DNA of 44,316 nt from CAZGNZ01 sp964527215. GTDB taxonomy: Bacteria; Fidelibacterota; Marinisomatia; SCGC-AAA003-L08; JACNLC01. Of the stretch, positions 1 to 8,775 are shown piece after piece. The notes under the pieces are model-generated. The model was not told the DNA's origin, did not search any database, and saw only the letters and a program-made list of their open reading frames with translations. A program made the translations under genes and the position numbers. How positions within the stretch are numbered: the first letter of the stretch is position 1; each line of letters begins with the position of its first letter. Location of the stretch: the NCBI GenBank assembly GCA_964527215.1, contig CAZGNZ010000038.1, forward strand, positions 1 through 44,316, written 5' to 3'.

Positions 1-8
1 GCCTTGTA

Positions 9-142
9 GAATGAGAACCCATGGGTTCTTTAACGGAAAAAGCTTCATTGATAGTTAGCACTAAATTGTGTTGAATTTTTGCTTTTTCCGCATCAATACA
101 TTTTCATCATCTCATTACGAAATCTCATGAAATATCCAGACT
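9..142 (+). repeat. 134-bp end repeat, left copy
   Basis: This segment is the reverse complement of 44124-44257 with about 8 mismatches in 134 positions (about 94% identity by hand alignment). Inside it, positions 14-29 form a perfect 16-bp palindrome centred on CCATGG, and GGAAAAAGC (35-43) is matched by GCTTTTTCC (81-89), so the transcript could fold into a 9-bp stem with a 37-nt loop. No reading frame is conserved between the copies, so it looks like a non-coding dispersed element (MITE-like or intergenic structured repeat) rather than a gene remnant. Because it lies at the very edge of the window, it may also be where an assembly broke. Confidence 0.9.
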
Positions 143-146
143 AGAA

Positions 147-240
147 CAACAGCCCTGAAGGGGCTGATTACGTCAGCCCGGGGCATCGCCCCGGGAACCG
201 GATAGAATTACGGAAGAACCCTGAACGGGTGTAGGTAAAG
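147..240. repeat. GC-rich double-hairpin intergenic element
   Basis: Two perfect hairpins stand side by side. CAGCCC (150-155) pairs with GGGCTG (161-166) around TGAAG, and CCCGGGG (177-183) pairs with CCCCGGG (189-195) around CATCG. The following bases contain the near-repeats CCCTGAACGGGTG and CCTGAAGGAACGGGTG. The base composition differs sharply from the AT-rich DNA to its left. Elements of this look are common as dispersed non-coding repeats in environmental bacteria, but I see only this copy here. It has no T-run and no upstream gene, so a terminator role is unlikely. Confidence 0.6.
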
Positions 241-608
241 ACCTGAAGGAACGGGTGTTGTCGATATGTTGAGTGGTTGAGTGGATCTGGGAAAGTCGTC
301 CGTTCTCAGTTGTCAGTCGTCAATTGGTCTTTTTCAAGTTTCCGGTTTCAAGTTTCAAATTTCGTTCCTTCCCCATCTTATTTTCGACGGGACGAGTCTA
401 TCTCAATGAATTTCCTCGCCGCAGAGTGGATGGGGTATCAGTAATCAATCGGATCAATAAATATTTCGCCGCCACGCCAAATAGCGGATTTTCAACAAGC
501 GGCGGGGAATGCACCCAGTACCACTTGTCCGCCCACTGGCGGATTCAATATTGCTGTCTGTCGGCAGCCGTGAAAAATTCTGTTTACTCTCTTTGTACTT
601 GATCTGAC
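241..608. other. Gene-poor left flank with low-complexity repeats
   Basis: I find no convincing gene here. A 109-codon open frame crosses it, but it has no ribosome-binding site and its translation resembles no family I know. The DNA contains degenerate short repeats: a CAGTTGTCAGTCGTCA run near 307-322 and TTCAAGTT repeated near 333 and 347. Such decayed tandem motifs are typical of non-coding DNA. No terminator hairpin is visible for the peptidase gene that ends at 609. Confidence 0.5.
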
Positions 609-1961
609 TTAAAATCCAAGAATGATATTGACAATGCAGATGATATCAAGAACATCCAAAGTACCGTCCTGATTTAAATCTCCCGCTGCAAGCTGTTCCT
701 CGGTGGGTTCCATTCCCATAACAATATTTACCATTACAATGATATCCTGAACATTGACAATGGAATCCAGGTTGAGATCACCGGGCATCAAAATCTGTTC
801 CGGGATGATATCCACAATGACGCCTTCGGTGACGGTCAAATCGTAGGGAAGCTCTGCCGGCAGCAGATACCAGCCGTCATAGGTTCCGCTCCAGCCAAAA
901 TTGACATGATAGAATCCATCCGTGTTGTATCCATCCACCACAAAGTTGTGACCGGCGGACCAGGTCGGTGTAACAGCTGCAAAGTGTACCGGCAGTCCGG
1001 ACTGGATATTCTCAATGATGCGGTCGAACAGATCATTGCTTTCCGGATAAATCAGTTCGGCTTCAGAATAGCTGAAACGCTGATAAGCCTGATATGCCTG
1101 ATCAACGCCAAAAGTCCCGGAAACCCCACCGCCGAATACCTGCTCAGCCGCTGCACCGGCGGCAAACACCAGGGCTGCCTTATCAGTACTTGTCAGATTT
1201 CCGCCCTCGGTGTAAACCGCGCCGATATCGTTCAGGTACCCGTTGAGCACGGGGAAGGACGGAAAGTCATATTCCGCATAATCATCATCAATTGTATACT
1301 GATTTCCGCCGTAATTGTGGTAGTAATCATCAGAATCATCAAATTGGGTATTGTGAATTTGCCGGTGGTAATGGATAATTTGACCGATGGCAATCGCCGG
1401 ACAGCCGGCCAGACTGCGTCCGCCGTTGGCAAGATCAAGGGGACAGAAACTGTTGTATGGGGCGGATTGATTCCAGGTGCTTTCCACCCATCCGCCGGTT
1501 GCGGTGGTTCCTGGTGCCGGCCACTGTTCGAACCGAAGCTGCGGATCATTCCGGTCCGCAGTCAGAAGCAACCGCCACTCCTGCCGGCATGCGTCTGCAT
1601 ATTCCGGGTTCGCTGAAGAATAATCCAACTGACGGGAAGCATCGGAAAGGAGCAAATCAAGGAGCGGATTTTCCAACCGGTTTAGAACACCAAACGAACT
1701 TCGCCAGGAATAGGCCAGCACCGGCGGTAAATTCCAGCTGTTTCCAAGGACCACATATCCCTGAGGAGACAGTTCCATTACGGAAAGACTCACGGTACCC
1801 TCCAGTATTTCAAAACAACGGGTAATTTGATGACTGTCGGATTTCTGGTGTATTTTCAGAAATGTGCCGGCGGTCTGCTGAAGGGCGGTTTGGTCTGGCG
1901 GAAGCGTCAAACCCAGAGAAATGAGCAGGGTCAGGAAAATCCATTTGATGTTTGGGAGCAT
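609..1961 (-). CDS. Secreted C10 (streptopain-like) cysteine peptidase with dockerin-like tail
   Basis: This is a 450-residue exported cysteine peptidase of the SpeB/streptopain fold. Residues 1-20 form a signal peptide. Residues 21-150 resemble the family's inhibitory propeptide. The catalytic domain (about 155-390) shows the nucleophile in AGCPAIAIGQIIHYH (Cys187) and the general base in SAGHNFVVDGY (His338), followed by the family signature FYHVNFGW. Residues about 392-450 are a two-loop dockerin-like module with DLNLDSIVNVQD and DLNQDGTLDVLD calcium loops. The same module ends the peptidases at 9135-11846 and 12698-14944, so it probably serves surface anchoring or sorting. The start is supported by TAGGA seven bases upstream. 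It probably degrades extracellular protein; the substrate is unknown. Confidence 0.9.
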   Translation of the reverse strand: MLPNIKWIFLTLLISLGLTLPPDQTALQQTAGTFLKIHQKSDSHQITRCFEILEGTVSLSVMELSPQGYVVLGNSWNLPPVLAYSWRSSFGVLNRLENPLLDLLLSDASRQLDYSSANPEYADACRQEWRLLLTADRNDPQLRFEQWPAPGTTATGGWVESTWNQSAPYNSFCPLDLANGGRSLAGCPAIAIGQIIHYHRQIHNTQFDDSDDYYHNYGGNQYTIDDDYAEYDFPSFPVLNGYLNDIGAVYTEGGNLTSTDKAALVFAAGAAAEQVFGGGVSGTFGVDQAYQAYQRFSYSEAELIYPESNDLFDRIIENIQSGLPVHFAAVTPTWSAGHNFVVDGYNTDGFYHVNFGWSGTYDGWYLLPAELPYDLTVTEGVIVDIIPEQILMPGDLNLDSIVNVQDIIVMVNIVMGMEPTEEQLAAGDLNQDGTLDVLDIICIVNIILGF

Positions 1962-2047
1962 ATTTAATTCCTATGTTAAAATATTTAATAACAGCTATCT
2001 CAGAAAATACCGGTTAAACCGCCGTGACTGGAGCAAGCTGGAACAGG

Positions 2048-3976
2048 TCAGTTTTTTTCCGTATAATCCGGTTCAGGGTATACTGCCTTTATAAATACAT
2101 CCTTTTCCGGATACGTCATTAAAATGGTTCCCGGATTAATCTCAAAATACGGGCAGTTGGATTCGAAATAGGGTGTCTGAATTCGGTTGTCAATATCAAA
2201 ACTCACTGTCACGCGCCGGTTCTGGATAAATACTGTTCCCATAAGGCCCTCCATGCCGGGCAGAAACCGGGGCTGAACCATGAATCCGTAAGAGCTGGGC
2301 CGGAACCCTCCGATGTTTCTGTTCAGCAGTATCAGCAGTTCGGCCCATACCCCCGGTGATATTCCGGAATCCAAATCCCGGATATCCGGTGACTGAGTAT
2401 ATTCATTAAACCAGGAGCTCGAATTATTCAGGTCGGTATCTGTAAACCAGTTTAAACTTTTCTGGACAATATCAAATCGTTCATACTCACAACCGGCTCG
2501 TGCCAGAATCACCGCCGCAAAGGGATTGGTTTGCTCCCGGTCAGCCGGAATGTAATTGCTGAATCCTGGTAATCCTGCCCCCTGACGTTCCAGTGATTCA
2601 ATATCCCGAAAAGTTTTTTCTACTGCTGGATTGCTTTTTTTTACCAGTCCCCATGTCAAGGGCAGTATGCAGTTGATGTCCGGCTCTGGTCCGGAGCCAC
2701 GGCTGACAACCGGCGAGCCGTCCAGCCCGATTCGACTTACAAACCTTCCGTCGCGGATGAATGCGAATTTCGGATGGTGGCAGACGCTTCTCCAATGCTT
2801 CTGGCTGTCCAGATACAGCCGCTTGGCCTGTCCATGATGTTTAACCAATCCGGCCAGGTTTGCAGCAGCCCGCTCACCCAGAATTTGATAAATTTGATCA
2901 GCAATATCAAATCCCGGTACCGATTCCAGTTCTTTGGCCTGATCCCACATTCCGGTTCTGCTGTAAAGCAGTCCGTTATACTTTTCTTCGTTATTTTCAC
3001 GACTGCTGTTGACAATACGAAGCAGCCGACTCCAGTTTTGATCAATATAATCCAGACTGCCCGACCAGTGAGCCCATTCTTCAACAGCTCTGAGCAGCAG
3101 TCCTGCAGCACCGGGGCGGTCTGGGCTGGAAATCCCTGATTCTCCGGAACGGTTTTCAGCGTGTCGCAGGGAATGTTCGATGACTTTCCGGGCAAGGCGG
3201 AATTGTCCGTTTACTGAGAGCCCGAAAATCACACGAGCGCTGTTTTCGAGAGTACTGTACCCGTCCCGGCCAATGCTGTTGTCAACCCATCCGGTTTTTC
3301 CGACAACTGCCTGAAGCTGATATGCGACAGTGTCTGCTAACTGCTGAATCTGATGACCTGGAAAACTGATTCGGCTGGTCTTGGACCAATAATCAAACAA
3401 ACGTTTTTCCGGAAGAACCGTGTTTTCAAAACGCAGCTCAACTGAATTCCGGTTTACACGCAGATGATAATAAACATACTGCAGTTTCTCAATCCCGGGA
3501 CGAAGATGCAATTCCCTGACCAGCTGCGATTCATCAAACCGAATCTCCATTGTCACATGCTTTTCTTCGTCAGTCAGATTGGTCAGACGGATTTCCCGAA
3601 CCAGATAAGGTGCGCCGGGTACAGGACAGTAAATATATTCCTGAATGCGAAGTTGTTTGGAAGCCCTCTGGACAAATACCGCCGGAAAGCCTGTATTTTT
3701 GAGCCACCCGCAGGAAGTAAGTATGGGATGATGTTGATTCCCTGCGTCACCCATAGTGAGACTGATTCCCTCATTGGGTGAACCGCGGTCCGGTGTACGC
3801 AGACCGAACCCCTCAGTCTTGTTTTCAACTGCAGGATTAATAATGCTTAAGTGAAAGGCAGGGCCTTGCGGATCGGTGTTACAGTCAACCACCCCGCGGA
3901 TGCAATCATTTCCAATAATGAATACAGCAGGGATTTGTTTATGCACAAATTCTTCCGATTTTTTTGATATTGACAT
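2048..3976 (-). CDS. Putative (alpha/alpha)6-toroid glycosidase-like protein
   Basis: This 642-residue protein has no signal peptide, so it is probably cytoplasmic. Residues about 15-200 look like a beta-sandwich typical of the N-terminal domain of GH94/GH65/GH63-like enzymes. Residues about 210-560 are helix-rich with repeated aromatic/acidic segments, for example GRDGYSTLENSARVIFGL, GMWDQAKELES and SSSWFNEYTQ, as in six-hairpin (alpha/alpha)6 toroids. The C-terminus returns to beta strands. Acidic residues in GMWDQAKE or ENSAR could be catalytic, but I cannot assign them. A sugar hydrolase or phosphorylase is the best guess; a debranching-type enzyme is an alternative. No clear Shine-Dalgarno precedes the ATG. 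The gene stands alone between the C10 peptidase and a divergent hydrolase gene. Confidence 0.75.
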   Translation of the reverse strand: MSISKKSEEFVHKQIPAVFIIGNDCIRGVVDCNTDPQGPAFHLSIINPAVENKTEGFGLRTPDRGSPNEGISLTMGDAGNQHHPILTSCGWLKNTGFPAVFVQRASKQLRIQEYIYCPVPGAPYLVREIRLTNLTDEEKHVTMEIRFDESQLVRELHLRPGIEKLQYVYYHLRVNRNSVELRFENTVLPEKRLFDYWSKTSRISFPGHQIQQLADTVAYQLQAVVGKTGWVDNSIGRDGYSTLENSARVIFGLSVNGQFRLARKVIEHSLRHAENRSGESGISSPDRPGAAGLLLRAVEEWAHWSGSLDYIDQNWSRLLRIVNSSRENNEEKYNGLLYSRTGMWDQAKELESVPGFDIADQIYQILGERAAANLAGLVKHHGQAKRLYLDSQKHWRSVCHHPKFAFIRDGRFVSRIGLDGSPVVSRGSGPEPDINCILPLTWGLVKKSNPAVEKTFRDIESLERQGAGLPGFSNYIPADREQTNPFAAVILARAGCEYERFDIVQKSLNWFTDTDLNNSSSWFNEYTQSPDIRDLDSGISPGVWAELLILLNRNIGGFRPSSYGFMVQPRFLPGMEGLMGTVFIQNRRVTVSFDIDNRIQTPYFESNCPYFEINPGTILMTYPEKDVFIKAVYPEPDYTEKN

Positions 3977-4112
3977 AAAATATGAAGTGAAGTTTAGATA
4001 TATTTTCTCAGCAGTGACTCATTCATCATTGAAGGAATACTATCCCTTTTTAATGAATCGCCCAAAAATCAGTCAATGCCAATGGGATATTTTAATGCTG
4101 AAAGGAAGTAAA

Positions 4113-4202
4113 ATGACATTTAAAGACAGACTTTTATTCAAGATATCACCAGTCGTGCCGTACATTTATGTGTTAGTTCAAAACAAAGCCAGCCAACAAT
4201 GA
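4113..4202 (+). CDS. Possible small protein or leader peptide (29 aa)
   Basis: An ATG at 4113 follows an AAAGGAAG Shine-Dalgarno at good distance and opens a 29-codon frame rich in hydrophobic residues (MTFKDRLLFKISPVVPYIYV...), ending in TGA 25 bases before the next gene's ATG. The ribosome-binding site is better than that of the downstream hydrolase gene, so this could be a translated leader. I recognise no family. The frame is short enough to occur by chance. Confidence 0.3.
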   Translation: MTFKDRLLFKISPVVPYIYVLVQNKASQQ

Positions 4203-4227
4203 AAAACCACAAGGAACCCTCCCGGTT

Positions 4228-5469
4228 ATGATTCCGCATCCCGTTCGACCGCTCGTCTTCGGCAATGACAATGAGCTGAGGTTCCGCTGCATTCGAAAGC
4301 CGAAATCAGTCGGAGGAAAAAACTCAATACTGCCGCTGAAGATTGAGTTTCCTATTCTGGTCGGAGTTTTGAGTGCCCTGATGCTGACATTTCCCATTGC
4401 AGGGTGCCAATCGACTGAAAAATCAAAGGTCCGATACTGCCGCCCGGAAAATCTGGATGACGGCTGGCGGATTCAATCTGCCGGGCACACCGGTCTTGAC
4501 ACTGTTCAAATTGAAAACCTTCTGCACCTGATTGAAAAAGGACGCTATCCAGGGTTGTGCGGTCTGGTGATTGCCCGGAACGGCTGTCTGGTTCTTGAAC
4601 AGTTTTTTGAGGGACATCGACGGGATGAGCTGTTCCCGATGTATTCCGTAACCAAAAGCATTTCCGCCATTCTGACTGGGGCAGTATTGGAGAACCATGC
4701 CGTCTCTGAAACCACCCCCCTTTTTGAGCTGCTTCCTCGGTATTTGAATTTGTTCAATACGCCGGATCTGCAGAAGATCACCATTCAGCATCTTCTGACA
4801 CTGACACCGGGATTCGAGTGGCGTGAAAGAGGAATGCCCAGAGATCATCCGGACAACAGCCACCGGCAGATGGAACTGTCCGATGACTGGACTCGATTCA
4901 TACTCACGCGACCGCTGGTACACGCGCCCGGTTCTCATTGGACTTACAGCACCGGTTCTGCAAACCTGCTGGCTCCGGTTATTCAGCAGATTGTTCAGGC
5001 TCCGCTGACGGACTGGATAGAGGAATCGATATTCAGCGCGTTGCAGATTAATGCATACCACTGGGCAAAAAATCCGGAAGGATTGATTTGTACCGGCGGA
5101 TCCGGTGGCGGGCTTCACCTGTCTGCCCGGGACTGGGCGAAATTCGGCTGTGTTGTTTCAGACGGACACTGGCAGCAGAGAGAAATCATCTCAAACGAAT
5201 GGCTGGAAAAAATGACTGCAAATGCCGTTCAAACCGATCAGGAATCGGCAATGGGATACCTCTGGTGGTCGAGCCGTCTGAAAGTATCAGGGAGGGAAAT
5301 ACCGTTTCAGGCGGCATTTGGCCTGGGCGGCCAGGCTGTATACTGTTTTCCGCAAATGGAACTGGTAGTGGTGACTGTTGGGGAGAATGCCGGTCTGAAA
5401 CAGACAGTGGTTCCCGTTGTCAAAGCGGTTGCTTCCGCTGCACTGCGGTATTCAGCTGGAACCGGATAA
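4228..5469 (+). CDS. Beta-lactamase-fold serine hydrolase, probable lipoprotein
   Basis: This 413-residue protein belongs to the serine beta-lactamase/penicillin-binding-like family (PF00144; class C esterases, D-aminopeptidases and relatives). The nucleophile motif is Ser140-Val-Thr-Lys143 in PMYSVTKSISAIL. Tyr240 in YSTGSANLL matches the family's Tyr-x-Asn site, although the third residue is Thr-Gly-Ser rather than a clean Asn. GLGGQ near 366-369 corresponds to the third box. A hydrophobic stretch ending in PIAGC60 looks like a lipobox, which implies about 35 extra residues ahead of the signal peptide. A GGAGG at 4312-4316 suggests the true start may be a non-ATG codon near 4327-4330, giving a normal lipoprotein signal. 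The substrate is unknown. Confidence 0.85.
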   Translation: MIPHPVRPLVFGNDNELRFRCIRKPKSVGGKNSILPLKIEFPILVGVLSALMLTFPIAGCQSTEKSKVRYCRPENLDDGWRIQSAGHTGLDTVQIENLLHLIEKGRYPGLCGLVIARNGCLVLEQFFEGHRRDELFPMYSVTKSISAILTGAVLENHAVSETTPLFELLPRYLNLFNTPDLQKITIQHLLTLTPGFEWRERGMPRDHPDNSHRQMELSDDWTRFILTRPLVHAPGSHWTYSTGSANLLAPVIQQIVQAPLTDWIEESIFSALQINAYHWAKNPEGLICTGGSGGGLHLSARDWAKFGCVVSDGHWQQREIISNEWLEKMTANAVQTDQESAMGYLWWSSRLKVSGREIPFQAAFGLGGQAVYCFPQMELVVVTVGENAGLKQTVVPVVKAVASAALRYSAGTG

Positions 5470-5470
5470 G

Positions 5471-5496
5471 AAAAAGGCGGGAAACCCCGCCTGATA
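5471..5496 (-). terminator. Rho-independent terminator of the HU/IHF gene
   Basis: GGCGGG (5476-5481) and CCCGCC (5486-5491) form a 6-bp GC hairpin with an AAAC loop. On the minus strand it is followed by CTTTTTCTT, so it suits the HU/IHF gene, which ends at 5550. The plus-strand hydrolase gene stops at 5469, just before it, and may share it weakly. Confidence 0.75.
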
Positions 5497-5549
5497 AAAA
5501 GATTTACATAAAATGTATTTTAAGAATATTAGAAAGGTTTCAGTTCTGG

Positions 5550-5858
5550 TCAGTCTTCCCACTTTTGTTTCAATACATCGCGCAGTTTCTTTCCGGCTTT
5601 GAAATGTACTTTACGGCGGGGCGGAACGTAAACTTCAACATTTGCTCTTGGATTTCGGGCTCGGGGCTTGGCTTTGGTTGGCTTAACTTCAAAAACACCA
5701 AAATTTCGCAGTTCTATACGAGTATTGCTTCTATCCTCAGTCAACATGCCAGTCATGGTTTCCAACACCGATTCCACCATCTCTTTGGTCTTGACTTCGG
5801 ATATACTCAGCTTTCTTGAAACCTCTCTCACAATATCCATTTTGGTATAGGTCTTCAT
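5550..5858 (-). CDS. HU/IHF-family DNA-bending protein
   Basis: This 102-residue nucleoid protein has the normal length for the family. The N-terminal helices (MKTYTKMDIVREVSRKL) dimerise. The core strand segment RIELRNFGVFEVKPTKAKP leads into the DNA-clasping arm with the family signature PRARNPRANVEVYVPP, including the Asn-Pro that intercalates between base pairs. KVHFKAGKKLRD closes the domain. The Shine-Dalgarno GGAAG lies five bases before the ATG. A sigma70-like promoter (5909-5936) and a terminator (5471-5496) flank it, so it is a single-gene unit. The subtype (HU or IHF alpha/beta) cannot be settled from the sequence. Confidence 0.95.
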   Translation of the reverse strand: MKTYTKMDIVREVSRKLSISEVKTKEMVESVLETMTGMLTEDRSNTRIELRNFGVFEVKPTKAKPRARNPRANVEVYVPPRRKVHFKAGKKLRDVLKQKWED

Positions 5859-5908
5859 ATTGCTTCCCTTGCATTAAAAAGTGAATATCTTGAGTATCAT
5901 TAAAGGAA

Positions 5909-5936
5909 ATTATAGTTTTTATAATATCTGGAGCAA
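5909..5936 (-). promoter_or_regulatory. Sigma70-like promoter for the HU/IHF gene
   Basis: On the minus strand TTGCTC (5931-5936) and a perfect TATAAT (5909-5914) are separated by 16 bases, about 50 bases upstream of the HU/IHF start codon. The surrounding DNA is strongly AT-rich. Confidence 0.5.
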
Positions 5937-6200
5937 GAAATATTTGAAAACAAATAATTTAGTAATTATACACCCCGCAATATCCAACAAATTCAATTAA
6001 TTTCCAGAGTGATGCCGGCAGATTTGCAGGAGAATTGCTAGTTGTTGTTTCAAATACGTTTGGGAAATAACTGCTGAAATCAGCTCCAGCAATCCATTTT
6101 TGTTCATAATCTATCAGCAGAAATAGTTCGAAATGCATCATTCCGGGCACTCGTCAGAATAGTATTTCTGCAGTGCATTTCTGACCGGAGTGGGGTTGGA
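5937..6200. other. AT-rich intergenic stretch without a convincing gene
   Basis: With the promoter above, this belongs to a 340-bp gap between two minus-strand genes. A 63-codon frame on the minus strand (5959-6150) reads MPGMMHFELFLLIDYEQKW... and has amino-acid content like a real protein, but it lacks a ribosome-binding site and resembles nothing I know. It may be a gene remnant. Confidence 0.4.
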
Positions 6201-7223
6201 TCAGTCTTTTCGGCGCATTGTATTAATGATTCGGCTGAATCCCTGTCCGATCAGATTGAAGGGCAGCAGGGAAACATCCTTGATGGCACTGGTAAGGGTT
6301 TTGTCGTCCGACCTGACAATCAGTTCCCGAACAGGATTTCTGGCAAACAGCACCATATCGGCGGCTTTATTGATGGTGACCTTCCGAAGCGCTTTGCCAA
6401 AATGTTCAATGATCTGTCCTGTCACCGTCCTCACGGTTGCAGCAATAAAATCCAGAGAAGGATTCAGATCGCGTCCGGACCGGATAAGGGTCATGGTGCA
6501 ATAGTTTTCACAGATATATGAAATCCGTGCCATTAATGTTGCATTCACATAACCATCCGCAATGCTGCCAACAATTTTATCGAGATATGGAATATTCCGC
6601 AGAGGATCAGCAGCAAGCTTTCGGACCACCTCCTCTGCAGCAATCTCAACCCCTTCCGAACCAGCCAGTATCACCGCCAGAAAAATCTTCCTGCCTATCG
6701 TCCAGAGATCCCGCATCACCAATCTGCCGTGATACAAAATCATGATCTCCTTTACCAGATTGAAACTGATTCCCAGAACAAGCATGGCATCCAGAAATCG
6801 GTTTTGAGCAATACTGGTACTGTAAAACATCTGCAGTATATATTTTTTTCGTATGCGGTGGCACTCGGATTTGAGAATCTTTACCTGATGTTCATACAAA
6901 ACCGGCAAATCGGAATGGGGAGTTTCCAACTGCTGTGTTTTCATATATGGGTTGACTTCAAACAGACGAACCCTTTTTTCGATCAGCCTTGGTACATCTT
7001 TTTCATTGTTGACCGGCCCCGGATAAACTGGCATAAACAGCAGCCGAACAGCAGGGTATATCAGTGAATACAATATTGCAGCACCAATCAGAAGTGCAAA
7101 TCCGACCGCGGCCCAGGGATGGACGGCTTTCAGAACGGCATACAGCTGGAGGATTTCCTTGAGAACAAGGTAAAGAATGAATAAAGCAAAAAAAACAAAG
7201 ACCCGTTTGATAAACCGCAACAT
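6201..7223 (-). CDS. DUF697-family inner-membrane protein
   Basis: This 340-residue protein has two N-terminal membrane segments (about residues 7-28 and 38-62), then a soluble linker rich in Arg, Lys and His (about 65-135). A DUF697/YcjF-like domain (about 140-325) follows, including FYSTSIAQNRFLDAMLVLG and a long amphipathic helix region with Gly-Ser-Glu turns. The family is often found near GTPases or stress genes, and its biochemical role is not established. The start codon has only a weak Shine-Dalgarno. It stands alone between the HU/IHF gene and the divergent SprA-like gene. Confidence 0.8.
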   Translation of the reverse strand: MLRFIKRVFVFFALFILYLVLKEILQLYAVLKAVHPWAAVGFALLIGAAILYSLIYPAVRLLFMPVYPGPVNNEKDVPRLIEKRVRLFEVNPYMKTQQLETPHSDLPVLYEHQVKILKSECHRIRKKYILQMFYSTSIAQNRFLDAMLVLGISFNLVKEIMILYHGRLVMRDLWTIGRKIFLAVILAGSEGVEIAAEEVVRKLAADPLRNIPYLDKIVGSIADGYVNATLMARISYICENYCTMTLIRSGRDLNPSLDFIAATVRTVTGQIIEHFGKALRKVTINKAADMVLFARNPVRELIVRSDDKTLTSAIKDVSLLPFNLIGQGFSRIINTMRRKD

Positions 7224-7416
7224 TTCTCTGTACCTGACCTATTTTTGCATTTACTGCTATATTTTATGAAATATTATTGATTGATTATAAACAACACGCC
7301 GTTTATCGAAACTACCCTGGCGTGCTCCACATATCATCAATATTTATTATTGTTTAGCGTGTATATTTTACAACTTTATTCTTCCCTGATACATACTTTT
7401 TTTGTAAATTACCTCT

Positions 7417-8082
7417 GTGATAACTCCCTTAAACAGCAGTGAATTTCAACCCAAGCCTGTGGCACAGCCTGTGGTGACTCCGCAGCCGGAGCCGGAACAG
7501 ATTTCGGTCGTAAAAACTCAGAAAATAAACCACGCCACAGCCAAGGAAGGTGAAAATCAATTCGCCAATGATTCCCGCATGACCAAAGGTGAGCAGGAGC
7601 AAGTCCGTGATTTGAAAAATATCGAGCGCCAGGTTCGTAATCATGAACAGGCCCATAAGCAAACGGGCGGTAAACTGGCAGGGCAGGTTAAATACCGTTT
7701 CACTGCGGGGCCTGACGGCAAGCATTACATCACGGGCGGCTCCACACCCATTGACATCAGTAAAATTGCCAATAATCCTCAGGGTACAATTGATAAAATG
7801 GAACAGGTTATCAAAGCGGCCATGGCTCCCCAGCAGCCCTCACAGGAAGATTACAGAGTGGCGGCATTGGCCAAACAGATTATCATGGAATCCAGGGTTG
7901 AACTTCAAAAACAGAAAAAAACTGAAGAAGATAAAAAAGAAACCCAATTTCACTCTGAAGAATCAGATGAACCTGAGGAAGACCAGGCACTGCCGGAAAG
8001 CAGTTATTATGAAAATATCTATAAGCACACCAACCCTGAAACCGATCCCTCAGTACTCAGCTCCTTTTCATACGTGATCTGA
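7417..8082 (+). CDS. SprA-related putative metallopeptidase
   Basis: This 221-residue protein matches the short bacterial family annotated as putative metallopeptidase, SprA-related (PF12118). The core is NIERQVRNHEQAHKQTGG, with a zinc-type HExxH at residues 76-80 (His-Glu-Gln-Ala-His), followed by KYRFTAGPDGKHYITGGS and DISKI, all typical of the family. The N-terminal 50 residues are rich in Pro, Gln and Val, and the C-terminal 60 residues are charged and probably disordered. No signal peptide is seen. The reading frame opens with GTG at 7417 without a clear Shine-Dalgarno; an internal ATG near residue 55 would still keep the motif. Substrate and role are unknown. Confidence 0.8.
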   Translation: MITPLNSSEFQPKPVAQPVVTPQPEPEQISVVKTQKINHATAKEGENQFANDSRMTKGEQEQVRDLKNIERQVRNHEQAHKQTGGKLAGQVKYRFTAGPDGKHYITGGSTPIDISKIANNPQGTIDKMEQVIKAAMAPQQPSQEDYRVAALAKQIIMESRVELQKQKKTEEDKKETQFHSEESDEPEEDQALPESSYYENIYKHTNPETDPSVLSSFSYVI

Positions 8083-8137
8083 GCCAAACTTTTTTTTTCG
8101 CAGTTATTCGTTCGTCTTCATCGTCCTAATTTATACA

Positions 8138-8719
8138 ATGCGACGACGCCTGATTCTTTATGTAATCCTGTTTCTGACCGGCTGCACACACCAAAAAACC
8201 GATCCCCGTCCTGATACTGTGCTTCCCGATGACCCACCTTTTTTATCAGAATCACTGATTCTCAGTCCGAAATCTGTCATTATCAACGGATACACAATCG
8301 GAGATCGGATAAATCCGTCTGACTTCCAACCCGTGTCCGTGATATCTGATCCGATACCGTTGGAGGAGCTGCGTCATAACCGCTGTTCAGGTCTCTTTGT
8401 CCGCGTGCTGCCCGAAGACATTATTTACGAAATTATCAGAAAACGAATCCCGAAATCAGAAATCGCTGCCCTGAAAGATGAAATCGTGAGCCAGTTGGAT
8501 GCTCAGCCGGAATACAAGCCCCTTCCCGCTTCAGCGCCCAGCTGGGCATTTGAATCATATACATGGCAGGTGGATCAGATCGAAATCCAGCTGCTTCACG
8601 CCTGTTACCTTGGGAATGATCGTTACAGAAAAAGATTTATGGACCGCAGTTGGACTCTGTACTACCGGGATCACGGATTGCAGAGGCAATTGGAAAACCG
8701 ATACCGCGATCTTCCCTGA
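8138..8719 (+). CDS. Hypothetical lipoprotein
   Basis: This 193-residue protein of no family I recognise starts with a short charged/hydrophobic leader and a lipobox, MRRRLILYVILFLTGC, so Cys16 should be lipidated. The mature part has a Pro/Asp-rich linker (17-45), then a compact domain with alternating strands and helices and several Trp/Tyr residues near the C-terminus (SWAFESYTWQVDQIEIQ, WTLYYRDHGLQRQL). It starts 55 bases after the SprA-like gene on the same strand, so the two may be cotranscribed. No Shine-Dalgarno is visible. Confidence 0.7.
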   Translation: MRRRLILYVILFLTGCTHQKTDPRPDTVLPDDPPFLSESLILSPKSVIINGYTIGDRINPSDFQPVSVISDPIPLEELRHNRCSGLFVRVLPEDIIYEIIRKRIPKSEIAALKDEIVSQLDAQPEYKPLPASAPSWAFESYTWQVDQIEIQLLHACYLGNDRYRKRFMDRSWTLYYRDHGLQRQLENRYRDLP

Positions 8720-8775
8720 AGCATGCCGCACTGCGGTTCTGCCGAATTTGATTCCAGCTGTTTCGACCCCTATAA

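Noticed and set aside
273..602. 109-codon open frame in the left flank
   Set aside because: It crosses low-complexity repeats, has no Shine-Dalgarno and its product is unlike any known protein.
906..1616. Plus-strand open frame of 236 codons opposite the C10 peptidase gene
   Set aside because: It is antisense to a gene with clear catalytic motifs, and its translation has no recognisable domain or ribosome-binding site.
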